64,000 bases of DNA from Prevotella sp. (GCA_031285905.1 JAITVH010000048.1:1-64000), one strand, 5' to 3'. Numbered from the stretch's first letter, positions 35,404 to 44,747 are shown. Numbers and translations are program-made. Notes: generated by a model from the letters alone, not told the origin.

Positions 35404-35823
35404 TCAATCTATTTTAGGACGGGACACCTCTATCTCCGGTTTGTCTATAGCCTTTATTTTCTGAACTACATCTCCGATAGCCTGAGCTTCTTTCTCTATG
35501 CCGCTTAGTTTTTTGTGCCCTTTTTTTGTCAGGATAAAATACATTTGACGTTTGTCTTCCTGTCCCAGCATTCTCTCTATCAATCCTTTCTGCTCTGCAG
35601 ATTTAATAACTTTAGAGGCATTGGATAAAGATAGCTTAAGGATATCTGCAATTTTGCTCGAAGAATATATCTGGTCGTTCAGGCTGTTGAGAAGTATTGC
35701 TTCATTGAGTCCTATCCCGTAGTAGTGAAAGAATTGTATCTCAAATTCTTTTATTTGTTTGTGCATATCGCGTATTAAGCAGAGTCTCTCCATTTGTTTG
35801 TGTGTTGCGTATTTAATCAGCAA
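35404..35823 (-). CDS. MarR-family transcriptional regulator
   Basis: A 139-residue winged-helix regulator: ILLNSLNDQIYSSSKIADILKLSLSNASKVIKSAEQKGLIERMLGQEDKRQMYFILTKKG is the classic MarR helix-turn-helix and wing (shown here by position, about residues 43-102). A start ten codons further in (MERLCLI) is also possible. It converges with the EamA gene, leaving 36 bases between them. It may control the divergent small gene or the cassette next to it, but no operator is evident. Confidence 0.85.
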   Translation of the reverse strand: MLIKYATHKQMERLCLIRDMHKQIKEFEIQFFHYYGIGLNEAILLNSLNDQIYSSSKIADILKLSLSNASKVIKSAEQKGLIERMLGQEDKRQMYFILTKKGHKKLSGIEKEAQAIGDVVQKIKAIDKPEIEVSRPKID

Positions 35824-36010
35824 AAATAGACTTTATGATTTGACAAAACAAATTTCTAAAGGAAAATATATTTATTGGCAAGGTCTGTCCGGAAAATACT
35901 GAAATAATTAATAAACGAGTATTAATAATACATGGCAGGTAATATTATATCTCAATTTTTGTTAGTACCTTTACTAAAACTTAGCTGAAAATCTGAATAA
36001 ACTTAACAAT

Positions 36011-36130
36011 ATGACAAAAAAAGTAATAGCCGTAACTTTAGTAGCTGCCATAGCCAGTGTTACTGTATATGCTTATGTGCAAAACAAGAAGAAAAAGAGA
36101 CGCAGGAATCTGCCTGTAAATTTCATCTAA
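36011..36130 (+). CDS. Small membrane protein, 39 residues
   Basis: An ATG at 36011 opens a 39-codon frame ending TAA at 36130. The product has one hydrophobic helix (VIAVTLVAAIASVTVYAYV) followed by a strongly basic tail (KKKKRRR). It fits a single-span inner-membrane peptide with a cytoplasmic positive tail, or a YtxH-like stub. The frame is alone on the plus strand between two minus-strand genes. It matches no family I recognise; real expression is unproven. Confidence 0.55.
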   Translation: MTKKVIAVTLVAAIASVTVYAYVQNKKKKRRRNLPVNFI

Positions 36131-36153
36131 AGGCTTAGTGCTGCGCAGAACAG

Positions 36154-38475
36154 TTATCCATAAGAATGCATGCCGCTTAAGAAATAATTCACGCCGAAAT
36201 AAGTCATTAAAACAGTGGCAAAAGCGAGTGCTGAAACCAGATTAAACAACCATGGATTATCCCATTTTTTTACCAGTCTGAGATGTGTAACTATGGCATA
36301 TACCACAATAGTGATCAGTGCCCATGTTTCTTTAGGATCCCATCCCCAATAACGTCCCCATGATTCGTTTGCCCAAACGGCTCCCAGGAATGTACCGATT
36401 GTCATCAAGGCCAGCCCTGCCCAGAGAGACATTTCATTGATGATACTTAGTTCTTTTATCCGGGAATCTATAATCGGATATTTATTATTTTTATTAATGC
36501 CTAGCAGTGAAAGGTTAGTAATACCTAACAGAAAACTGATACCGAAGAAGCCATAAGCCGCAACTATCACAGCAACATGAATCATTAGCCATGGAGACTT
36601 CAACACAGGTACAAGTGGGCTGATCTGCGGATCCATCCAGTTTAGTCCCGAGACGAACAGAATGATGCCGCCAAACAATGTAGCCAATGCAAAGGTGATA
36701 TTGCTTTGGCGGGCAAAAAGGAATCCTGCCAATACAGTAATTGCTGATACATATATCATTGTCTCATACGAATTGCTCCATGGTGCATATCCGGCAATAT
36801 ACCATCTGACTCCTATTCCGTACAAATGATAGATGAAGCCTAATAATACCAATGCACCTAATACACAGAAAAGCCACTTTAACCATTTTGGGTTTTGGAA
36901 CAAACTGATGAAAGCCAAAACAAGCAATATTCCCCCCAGTATGAGATATATCTTTTTGCACAAACGGAAGATATCGAGCTTGTTATACATTAATTCAGCT
37001 TCTATCTTCTTGGGAGATATGTCGAGGGTTGTATTTTTATGGAGCTGGTATGTACTGATCATACCTAGTATTTCATCAGCTTTTTCCCAATCTCCTGACT
37101 TCAGGCCTGAGGCGACATTTTGCAAGTAATATGGCACCACATTGCTAACGAATGCAGAATCTTTTTGTGAGAATAAAGACAAGTCGTCACCAAAAGCATA
37201 CCATTTGTGACCGGGGTCATTCTCCAGTGGAAAGATATTGACCATCTTATTGTTGATAATCTGATGAAAAATATTTATCCTTTCATCTAACTTCAACAGG
37301 TCTTTGTCAAATCGGGTACGTTCCGAATAGGGCTTATTGTATATATCTTTTAATGCTTCCTGCAACTTATAATTGCCATTACTATCAAAAAGTTCGACAT
37401 AGGCACATCCTTTTTCCGATAAATCATAATTATATGATATTGCGTCATTTGATACGATGATGAACGGTACACGCATCCACATATCAGGAAGCGCCAACAG
37501 GCTTAACAAGAACTGGTCGGAGTTAAAAGATCCTATTTTATCCGATTTATGGAGCTTGCGTAATACTTCAGATGAAAAAGTGTTGATTGGTTCCATCCGT
37601 CCATCCATTGACTGCATAGGTAAAGCTCCAAATTTTGCTGCATGGTCTTTATTTATTTCATTCTTTTGAATGACATCAAAAATATCCTGAGGGTTGCCTT
37701 GTGCATTTGAGAATAGAGGGAATAATAATAGTATGAATATAGCAGATGCAGACCTCAATTGTTTGAGCTGTCCGCTGAGGCGACGAAATCTTGACTCTTT
37801 CTGAGTGAAACACAGGATAAATCCTATAACAAGTAAAACATATCCCATGTAAGTTACATTACGCCCGGCAACATCCTTATTTACTGAGAGTATCGATCCT
37901 TTTTCATCCTTATCATACGATGCCTGGAATAAACGGTAGCCTTTAAGGTCTAATACATTATTCATAGATATTTTTCGGTTCTCTTTTTGCCCGTCAGCAT
38001 GGACTGTAACAGAACTTTCGAATGAAGATGGACTGGTTGATCCGGGATAGCGTTCAACTGTAAACTTTGTCAGTTCAATGCTAAAAGGCAATTTATGATA
38101 ATGATTACCTTTATTGGTTTGGATAAGCATTTGGTCAGTAATTTCGTTTTCGCGAAGGTGGACAATACCTTCTTCGCTAAATATATGTGTGGTAAGCGCG
38201 CCTGCAAGGATTATAATCAGAGAAAAATGTATGGTTAAATAGCCCCATTTCCCTTTTCGGAAAAGTTGGTTTTTCAATGAGGCAAAAATGAAATTGAGGA
38301 CTAAAAGTAATTGCAATATAAAAAATATGGGAGAATAATATATGATTACTTTGGCAGCTTCAGTACCCATATATTTTTCAATAAGGGTTGCAACTGCCAG
38401 ACCAAAGGCATATATGATAAGTAATACAATTGTTGTTTTGTATGATGATATTATCTTTCCCAATGTTTCTTTCAT
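36154..38475 (-). CDS. Fused CcsB-CcsA (ResB-ResC) cytochrome c synthase
   Basis: System II cytochrome c biogenesis enzyme that exports heme and ligates it to CxxCH motifs on the outer face of the inner membrane. The 773-residue protein has a ResB-like part (membrane helices in the first 105 residues, a periplasmic region, a further helix near 205-220), a long periplasmic segment (about 255-485) and a CcsA part with eight or so helices. The WWD-type heme motif is ESWGRYWGWDPKETWALI near residue 705. Fused CcsBA is usual in Bacteroidota. It sits close to a tetraheme cytochrome gene that needs such an enzyme. A dispersed repeat copy ends 50 bases upstream. Confidence 0.93.
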   Translation of the reverse strand: MKETLGKIISSYKTTIVLLIIYAFGLAVATLIEKYMGTEAAKVIIYYSPIFFILQLLLVLNFIFASLKNQLFRKGKWGYLTIHFSLIIILAGALTTHIFSEEGIVHLRENEITDQMLIQTNKGNHYHKLPFSIELTKFTVERYPGSTSPSSFESSVTVHADGQKENRKISMNNVLDLKGYRLFQASYDKDEKGSILSVNKDVAGRNVTYMGYVLLVIGFILCFTQKESRFRRLSGQLKQLRSASAIFILLLFPLFSNAQGNPQDIFDVIQKNEINKDHAAKFGALPMQSMDGRMEPINTFSSEVLRKLHKSDKIGSFNSDQFLLSLLALPDMWMRVPFIIVSNDAISYNYDLSEKGCAYVELFDSNGNYKLQEALKDIYNKPYSERTRFDKDLLKLDERINIFHQIINNKMVNIFPLENDPGHKWYAFGDDLSLFSQKDSAFVSNVVPYYLQNVASGLKSGDWEKADEILGMISTYQLHKNTTLDISPKKIEAELMYNKLDIFRLCKKIYLILGGILLVLAFISLFQNPKWLKWLFCVLGALVLLGFIYHLYGIGVRWYIAGYAPWSNSYETMIYVSAITVLAGFLFARQSNITFALATLFGGIILFVSGLNWMDPQISPLVPVLKSPWLMIHVAVIVAAYGFFGISFLLGITNLSLLGINKNNKYPIIDSRIKELSIINEMSLWAGLALMTIGTFLGAVWANESWGRYWGWDPKETWALITIVVYAIVTHLRLVKKWDNPWLFNLVSALAFATVLMTYFGVNYFLSGMHSYG

Positions 38476-38525
38476 TTACTTATTTAAATTTTATTTAGAT
38501 TCCTTACTATTTTACACCTCCATAT

Positions 38526-38819
38526 TTTTAACTAAAAGGTAACAGATGTAACACATTTGGCTATTAGCTGATAGCCGTTAGCTTTTAGCTTTTTATTCTC
38601 TCTCTGTCATCCTGACGGAAGGAAGGATCCCGACCCCTCAAGAGACACGAGATGCTTCGTTCCTCAGCATGACAACATCAATTTTAACTAAAAGGTAACA
38701 AAGGTTACACTTTTCTTCCTGTTTTTGACTCCGTCGATTTTTTAATTCAAAGATCATTTTTTTTTGAAAGCAATCAGCTAATGGCTAAAAGCTAACGGCT
38801 GCATTTACCTATAGATAAA
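38526..38819 (-). repeat. Composite modular intergenic repeat, copy 2 (contains motif copies E and F)
   Basis: The reverse complement carries the same ordered modules as 6521-6916: TTTATCTATA (38810-38819), GTTAGC/GATTGC words, a GATCTTTGAA segment, the 27-nt motif (38682-38708), a 68-nt imperfect inverted repeat beginning GTCATGCTGAGG and ending TCAGGATGAC (38606-38673 as read on the minus strand), more TAGC words, and the 27-nt motif again (38526-38552). The last copy points to ccsBA and ends 50 bases from its start. No coding frame is present. Confidence 0.75.
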
Positions 38820-38891
38820 TTCAAATTAAAAAGATAAATGCGGACAAAAAACTGCAACTATGAGCAGTCGATATCAAAACCACTTTAAAAG

Positions 38892-38924
38892 TAAAAAGTG
38901 AAGGATAAACATATCGCTTCACTT
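38892..38924 (-). terminator. Rho-independent terminator of the sugar-oxidation operon
   Basis: On the minus strand AAGTGAAG pairs with CTTCACTT, with the stem running into TTTTTAC. It lies 30 bases after the stop of the TIM-barrel gene. Confidence 0.75.
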
Positions 38925-38953
38925 ATTACTATTTAAATATTCTTAAGTCTCTT

Positions 38954-39880
38954 TTACGCTTTTTTCCATTGATCGCGAAGCAATTTCACAGCAGCAGGCA
39001 AGACTATGTTCCTGTCGCCCTGGCATCCGCACTCAAAACTTACATATTTGTCATAGCCGATCATTTTCAGACCTTTAAAACCGTCTATATAATTATCTGC
39101 ATCGCCGTCTTCACCTGGCATACTGCGTCTCTTGCGGCTGGCCACATGTACATGTTGAAGGTACTCTTTACCTGCCGACAAGAAAGCTCCCATATCAGAA
39201 GTTTCTTCCCATGTCATGTGCCAAAAGTCACCCATACATTTTACACCCGGATTGTTTATATCGCGACAAATAGAAGCTGCATCGGCCACCTGGCGCAAAT
39301 AGAAAGCCTCGCCTCTGGTAAGTGGTTCAAAGATTACGGTCGTACCGTGTTCTTTTGCATAATCACCCATAATATTGAATTGTTCGCAAAGGAAATCGCG
39401 AGTTTCTTTTGTATGAGGCATCACAGGTTTTTGTCCGTTAAAAGCTGGAACAATGATAACTCCTGTAGATTCAAGTTCTCCGGCGGCAGCTATAATCTCT
39501 TTCATAGTATCCATACACTCTTTGCGCACAGATTCTTCTGTAGAAAGAATAAATCCTTTGAATCCTGCACAGATAGCGCTGACTTTAATATTGCGACCCT
39601 TGAGGGCTTCTTTTATTTCAGCAACACGTCCGCCAAGCCCGCCTCCCCAAGGCTCAAATCCTACGATCTCAAGTTTTTCCATGTAGTCAAACTTTTGATT
39701 TAGATTGTCGCCCGGAGCCGTTCCTTCCTGGAACGAAATATTCAATTTTGCTTTGCTTTTGGCATCACTATCCGTCACTCCCGTACCCTGATTACAAGAA
39801 GCCAGAGCCGGGCCGCCTACAGATAGTAAGGCGGCTCCGGATAGAGATGATTTTATGAATTTTCTTCTATCAAGTGTCAT
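38954..39880 (-). CDS. Tat-exported lipoprotein, sugar isomerase/epimerase-like TIM barrel
   Basis: A 308-residue protein of the xylose-isomerase-like TIM-barrel family. The N terminus has a twin-arginine signal RRKFIK (residues 5-10), a hydrophobic run and the lipobox ALASC (Cys29), so it is probably a folded, membrane-anchored periplasmic lipoprotein. Likely metal ligands are Glu in FEPLTRGE, Asp in MGDFWHM, His in HVHVAS and Glu in FECGC. In Bacteroidota such enzymes accompany Gfo/Idh oxidoreductases and may epimerise or cleave keto-sugars; the substrate here is unknown. It follows the Gfo/Idh gene by 12 bases in the same operon. Confidence 0.85.
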   Translation of the reverse strand: MTLDRRKFIKSSLSGAALLSVGGPALASCNQGTGVTDSDAKSKAKLNISFQEGTAPGDNLNQKFDYMEKLEIVGFEPWGGGLGGRVAEIKEALKGRNIKVSAICAGFKGFILSTEESVRKECMDTMKEIIAAAGELESTGVIIVPAFNGQKPVMPHTKETRDFLCEQFNIMGDYAKEHGTTVIFEPLTRGEAFYLRQVADAASICRDINNPGVKCMGDFWHMTWEETSDMGAFLSAGKEYLQHVHVASRKRRSMPGEDGDADNYIDGFKGLKMIGYDKYVSFECGCQGDRNIVLPAAVKLLRDQWKKA

Positions 39881-39892
39881 AATTTGATATTT

Positions 39893-41269
39893 TTATTTTC
39901 CGGTACCCGGAACAGGAACGGTAAATGTACTCATGTCCATTTTACCCATGTTCAGGTCTTTCGGAGTATAATCCAATGTAGAAGCAGTCATTGCTTCCCA
40001 TGTTACATTCTTTCCTGTATAAGCCGATTCACGACCCATAATAGCAGCCATATTAGAAACTGCAGTTTCAGAGGCTTGGTCTATCACTTTTTTGCTACGA
40101 ATATGGTTGATCCAGTTTACATGTTCCAGTACATATGGATTGTGTTGTTGGAATGCTGCTTTAGCTGCTTCGTCATCATATTTCCAAATAACATTACCTG
40201 CCAAGTCTTTGATCTCATTCGTTGCACTGCTCCACTCACCTTTAGTACCTTGTATAAATTCGCTTACATTAGAGTCAGTACCATCTATCTGGCGACACAT
40301 ACTGTGCATATGTATACCACCTTCCATTTCGAAATCAATACTAAAGTTGTCATATTGGTCTCCTGTGATACGACGATGGCGAGAGCCAAATCCTGTAGCT
40401 TTTACAGGTTTTAATCCACTGAACCAAGTAAATACATCAATGTTATGCACATGCTGTTCTACGATATGGTCTCCCGAAAGCCATTTCCAGTTCACCCAGT
40501 CTTTGATCATCCATTCTGCATCAGACCATTCCTTTCTACGTTCGTTATACCAAAGCATTGATTGGTTCCAATATACAACTCCGCCGGTAATTTCACCAAT
40601 ATAGCCTTCCATTATTTTCTTGTAAGCCTCAACATATCTGCGTTCGTGGTGACGTTGCGTACCGGTCACTACACAAAGATTTTTAGCAACAGCTTGTTTT
40701 GCAGATACTACTATTGTACGGTATCCTACAGGGTCAACACAGATTGGTTTTTCAAGGAAAGAATGTTTCCCTTTTTCTGTAGCATATTGGAAATGGATTG
40801 GACGGAACAATGGAGGCGTAGCTACAATAACAACATCTACTCCACTGTCAACTACTTGTTTGTAGGCATCAAGTCCTACAAAACGCATATTTTCAGGTAT
40901 ATCAATATTTTTATCTTTTTTCAGTCTGTCAGCCAGTCCGTCTACGCGATCTTTGAACACATCACAAAGAGCTGTAATAGTTACTCCATTAGCAGCATTC
41001 AAGAAATCGTAAGCTGCACCCGAACCACGACCTCCACAACCAATAACTCCGGCTTTCAGTTCCTGCCCATCAGCTGCTTTGTCCGGCAACTCTGGTATAT
41101 AATATGTTCCGGCTTCTTTTAGCGGTGTATACTGAGGCCCGGTAGCTTTTTTACTATCATCACAAGATGTCAGCATCGCTGCGCCGCCGGTACCCATAGC
41201 ACCTACAACACCTACAAGTGCAGAATTCTTCAGAAAAGACCTTCTGCTAATTTCATTTCCTTTTTTCAT
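39893..41269 (-). CDS. Tat-exported lipoprotein oxidoreductase, Gfo/Idh/MocA family
   Basis: A 458-residue dinucleotide-dependent sugar oxidoreductase. The signal has twin arginines (SRRSFLK, residues 8-14) and the lipobox LTSC (Cys36), indicating export of a folded, cofactor-loaded lipoprotein. The Rossmann loop is VIGCGGRGSG (about residues 74-83), and EKPICVDP holds the catalytic Lys typical of the family. Exported members such as Zymomonas glucose-fructose oxidoreductase keep NADP bound and oxidise sugars in the periplasm. It is sandwiched between a cytochrome-SUMF1 gene (11-base gap) and the TIM-barrel gene (12-base gap). Confidence 0.9.
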   Translation of the reverse strand: MKKGNEISRRSFLKNSALVGVVGAMGTGGAAMLTSCDDSKKATGPQYTPLKEAGTYYIPELPDKAADGQELKAGVIGCGGRGSGAAYDFLNAANGVTITALCDVFKDRVDGLADRLKKDKNIDIPENMRFVGLDAYKQVVDSGVDVVIVATPPLFRPIHFQYATEKGKHSFLEKPICVDPVGYRTIVVSAKQAVAKNLCVVTGTQRHHERRYVEAYKKIMEGYIGEITGGVVYWNQSMLWYNERRKEWSDAEWMIKDWVNWKWLSGDHIVEQHVHNIDVFTWFSGLKPVKATGFGSRHRRITGDQYDNFSIDFEMEGGIHMHSMCRQIDGTDSNVSEFIQGTKGEWSSATNEIKDLAGNVIWKYDDEAAKAAFQQHNPYVLEHVNWINHIRSKKVIDQASETAVSNMAAIMGRESAYTGKNVTWEAMTASTLDYTPKDLNMGKMDMSTFTVPVPGTGK

Positions 41270-41280
41270 CCTTTATGTAT

Positions 41281-42861
41281 TTAATTTGTTAATGAGCTGT
41301 CAACTTCACATACTAATCTAAATCCTATACCGCGAATGTCTGAATACCACCAGATACTTTTTGGTTGTTGTGGGTCGGTTTTTAACCAGTCATCGTGTTT
41401 CGTATAGCCCCGGGCAGCACACCTGAGATCTGCTGCGTCGGATGTATAATTTCCTCCGCGAACAACGTGTTCTTCACCTTCTGTAACCAAAGGATTTGTA
41501 ACATTGTCTACTTTGCTGTATGCTTTCGGATCATATTTGTCAGCACAGTATTCCAATACGTTACCCAACATGTTTTTCAATCCGAATGGATTTGCTTTTA
41601 CAGCAGACGGTTCTTGTGTTCTGTTTTTTGCGTTTTTACTGTATATAACATATTGAGAGATAGGTTCTGTTTTGGCATCGAAGAATTTGCGCCAGAAACC
41701 TTCATCCGAGAAATCTTTTGGATTACCTTCAAAAAAATAAGGGGTTTCTGTGCCTCCACGAGCGGCATATTCCCATTCTGCTTCCGTAGGTAATCTATAT
41801 TTTTTGCCTGTTTTCAGAGATAGCCATTGGCAGAAAGTTTGAGCTGCATAATGAGTCATGGTAATAGCAGGGCGGTCTCCTCCTCCCCATCCCTGGTCAG
41901 GGAATCCAAATGGAGGTGTAGGTCCGGATACGGCGTCTACATCAGGATTGCTGTTGTTCGCATATACTTTTTCAGGAGGTGTGCGACCTTCGCTCATAGT
42001 TTCTCCATAGAAAGCCCAATATAGATCCCATGTTACCTCAACTTCAGACATGAAGTATTGAGTTAATGTAACATTACGTACGGGACTTTCATCTTCTTTA
42101 TGGTATTGTTCATTTTCAGGACTACCCATTTTGAACGTTCCGGCAGGAATGGCTACCATATTGAAAGACAATGGCGTTCCCGGAATTTGTTCAGTATAAT
42201 TTTCAAATTTAGTAACCTCTGTTGCTGTTTTATGGAATAAAGATGAATCTACAACATTGGTTGTACTACCCGGAATGCCAGTTAAGGCACCATGGACATA
42301 ATTAGGATTATAGTGTCCTGCATCGAGGTGACAACTGATACATTGAAGATTCAATTTTTTTTCGTTTTCTTCGTAATAGAGATGGGCAATCACTGCATCA
42401 TCTGTAGCTCCATCAGGGAACAGGTTATGATGGCATTCTTTACAGGATTCGTTAGGGATGTATGTTACTGCATAATCCAGTTCCGACATCCTGTCCCAAT
42501 CAAAGTCAGTACTATCTTTAGTAAGATATCCCCATAGGTCACGGATACCTAATTTAGCTTTAGCTGTATAATGATCCCATGTGTTGTTTTTCGGTGGAAG
42601 ATGGCAATCAACACAATTTACCTTTGTACCGGACTTATTAGCCATATGTACAGATTGTTTCCAACTGTCCTCTACGTGCGGATGCACATGACAAATCATA
42701 CAAGATTCATTTGTAGAGAAATAAACTGATGTTTGATACAAGGCTACGATAGTAGCCATACCTAGGAATAATCCTAAAAGAAGAAAGAATGATTTACGTT
42801 TGTAGAAACGGGCTTTGTTCTTTTTAGTATTAGAGTCGTTTTTTGGACTTTTGAATGCCAT
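41281..42861 (-). CDS. NapC/NrfH-like tetraheme cytochrome fused to a SUMF1 domain
   Basis: A 526-residue protein. Start chosen at 42861 (MAFKSPK); the frame extends upstream to 42915 with an implausible basic stretch. A basic N terminus leads to one membrane helix (about 24-44). Four CxxCH heme sites follow: C54/C57-H58, C83/C86-H87, C140/C143-H144, C174/C177-H178, as in NapC/NrfH quinol dehydrogenases. Residues 235-520 form a formylglycine-generating-enzyme-like domain (FKMGSPENEQ, RLPTEAEWEYAARGG, NVLEYCADK, VVRGGNY, RCAARG, GFRLVCE). The two catalytic cysteines of true enzymes are absent (GGNYTSDAAD), so it is likely a binding domain. First gene of a three-gene operon. Confidence 0.88.
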   Translation of the reverse strand: MAFKSPKNDSNTKKNKARFYKRKSFFLLLGLFLGMATIVALYQTSVYFSTNESCMICHVHPHVEDSWKQSVHMANKSGTKVNCVDCHLPPKNNTWDHYTAKAKLGIRDLWGYLTKDSTDFDWDRMSELDYAVTYIPNESCKECHHNLFPDGATDDAVIAHLYYEENEKKLNLQCISCHLDAGHYNPNYVHGALTGIPGSTTNVVDSSLFHKTATEVTKFENYTEQIPGTPLSFNMVAIPAGTFKMGSPENEQYHKEDESPVRNVTLTQYFMSEVEVTWDLYWAFYGETMSEGRTPPEKVYANNSNPDVDAVSGPTPPFGFPDQGWGGGDRPAITMTHYAAQTFCQWLSLKTGKKYRLPTEAEWEYAARGGTETPYFFEGNPKDFSDEGFWRKFFDAKTEPISQYVIYSKNAKNRTQEPSAVKANPFGLKNMLGNVLEYCADKYDPKAYSKVDNVTNPLVTEGEEHVVRGGNYTSDAADLRCAARGYTKHDDWLKTDPQQPKSIWWYSDIRGIGFRLVCEVDSSLTN

Positions 42862-43150
42862 TTTTGATGCTTTATGATATCTTTTTAAATTTATAAGGTT
42901 TTTTGAGCGATACAAATAAAGGAAATAAAATTCATAATCCCATCTTTTTTAAGAAAAAATAGAATTTATGATCAAAGAAACAGATGAAAATACATCTCCG
43001 AGTCTATATTTAACATATTTTTACATACTTATCTATATATCAATTACATAACTTATGTACTGTATTCCAAATAATAATATAAAAATAGAAATAGGGTAAA
43101 ATATATTTGTATTTTTGTTTCAATTTTAGAGTTTTTGTTAAATTTTGATT

Positions 43151-44140
43151 ATGCGCTATATAATATTTTGTTTCTGTATTTTGTTCCTTACAAATTGTAA
43201 AGGAAAAGATGAAACTTTTTTTGAAGAGCAAGGAAAAATTTTTCATACCACCTACAACATTAAGTATCGATATACAGGCTCGTTGCAAAAAGAAATAGAG
43301 GAGGCATTGGCACGGTTTGACGACTCTCTTAATCCTTTTAAACCAACCTCTATAATCTCAAAAGTTAACAATAATGAAGAGGTAGAATTGGACACTCTTT
43401 TTGTAAATGTATTCAACCGGGCACAGGAGGTCGCATTTGTTTCAGATGGTATGTTCGATATAACAGTTTCACCATTGATAAATGTCTGGGGTTTTGGATT
43501 TGAAAATTATGAGAATGTATCTCCCCGGGTGATTGACAGCCTAAAACGATTTGTAGGGTATGAAAAAATAGAACTGAAAAACGGAAAGATTGTAAAAACA
43601 AACCCACATATTAAGATCAATACTTCGGCAATAGCCAAAGGATATGCGACCGATGTAATAGCCGCATTGCTGGAAAAGCACGGGATTAAGAATTATATGG
43701 TGAATATAGGTGGAGAGATTCGCTCCAGGGGTTACAACGAGAAAGGCAGATGTTGGAGAGCCGGAATCACTCAGCCCGTTGATGATGGAATATTTGATTA
43801 TGAGCATTTGCAAACAATTTTAAAGGTGTGTGACAGATCGATGGCAACATCGGGAGATTATCGCAAATACTATATTAAAGACGGAAAGAGATATTCACAT
43901 ACCATAAATCCTAAAACGGGTTATCCGGCCGAAACAAATATACTGAGTGCTACAGTGTTGGCCGATGATTGTATGACTGCTGATGCTTATGCTACGGTGT
44001 TTATGCTTACCGATACAGCATTAACGCGCCGTATTGCAGAAGAGAAAAGCCTGTCGTATATGCTGGTAATGGGAATAAGCGACAGTTCATACATCACAGT
44101 AAAATCCAAATATTTTGATGTTTATGTAGCACATGATTGA
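43151..44140 (+). CDS. FAD:protein FMN transferase (ApbE), lipoprotein
   Basis: Transfers FMN from FAD to a threonine of target proteins such as Rnf, Nqr or periplasmic flavoproteins. I use the ATG at 43151; a TTG six bases earlier is also in frame. The N terminus is a lipoprotein signal with lipobox FLTNC (Cys16). The 329-residue product shows NTSAIAKGYATDVI, VNIGGEIRSRG and the C-terminal YSHTINPKTGYPAE and DDCMTADAYATV, standard ApbE motifs with metal-binding Asp and Thr. It is divergent from the cytochrome operon; a TATATTTG box at 43102-43109 may be its -7 element. Its target here is unknown. Confidence 0.94.
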   Translation: MRYIIFCFCILFLTNCKGKDETFFEEQGKIFHTTYNIKYRYTGSLQKEIEEALARFDDSLNPFKPTSIISKVNNNEEVELDTLFVNVFNRAQEVAFVSDGMFDITVSPLINVWGFGFENYENVSPRVIDSLKRFVGYEKIELKNGKIVKTNPHIKINTSAIAKGYATDVIAALLEKHGIKNYMVNIGGEIRSRGYNEKGRCWRAGITQPVDDGIFDYEHLQTILKVCDRSMATSGDYRKYYIKDGKRYSHTINPKTGYPAETNILSATVLADDCMTADAYATVFMLTDTALTRRIAEEKSLSYMLVMGISDSSYITVKSKYFDVYVAHD

Positions 44141-44289
44141 TAGTTATTTAAACTATTCCTTATCTTTACGCAAACTTTTATAATACAAAACAATACACGA
44201 AATGTCCTGAAATATTAATTTTTATCAATTTGAAGGTTAGATTGCAAAGATTTAACTAATTTCGTGACGACATAATCTCTGAACAAAAA

Positions 44290-44724
44290 ATGAAAGTAAA
44301 TATTATCAATAAATCGCACCATCCCCTTCCGGAATATGCAACCCCTTATTCTGCCGGTGTCGATCTCAGGGCAAATATTGAAGAGCCTATATTTTTAAAG
44401 CCTTTGGAACGAGTATTAGTACCTACCGGGTTATATATAGAGTTGCCTCAGGGATACGAAGCCCAGATAAGGCCCCGCAGCGGGCTGGCACTGAAGCATG
44501 GAATCACAGTACTTAACAGCCCGGGCACAATTGATGCCGATTACCGAGGGGAAATACGGGTGATACTGGTAAACCTATCCAATGAGGACTTTGTTATTAA
44601 TGACGGGGAACGTATTTGCCAGATGGTAATTGCCGGACATGTGCAGGTATCATGGGAAAAAGTAGATGAAATAAATGAAACCGAACGTGGAGCCGGAGGC
44701 TTCGGACATACAGGCAAACAATAA
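44290..44724 (+). CDS. dUTP diphosphatase
   Basis: Hydrolyses dUTP to dUMP, keeping uracil out of DNA and supplying dTMP synthesis. The 144-residue trimeric type is intact: motif 1 AGVDLRANI, motif 2 [11 protein letters not shown], motif 3 [13 protein letters not shown], motif 4 ERICQMVI and motif 5 [10 protein letters not shown]. It precedes a TPR-DUF4292-EnvC run with short gaps, a usual gene order in Bacteroidales. Confidence 0.96.
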   Translation: MKVNIINKSHHPLPEYATPYSAGVDLRANIEEPIFLKPLERVLVPTGLYIELPQGYEAQIRPRSGLALKHGITVLNSPGTIDADYRGEIRVILVNLSNEDFVINDGERICQMVIAGHVQVSWEKVDEINETERGAGGFGHTGKQ

Positions 44725-44747
44725 TTTATTAGAAGTATTTCTATTAC

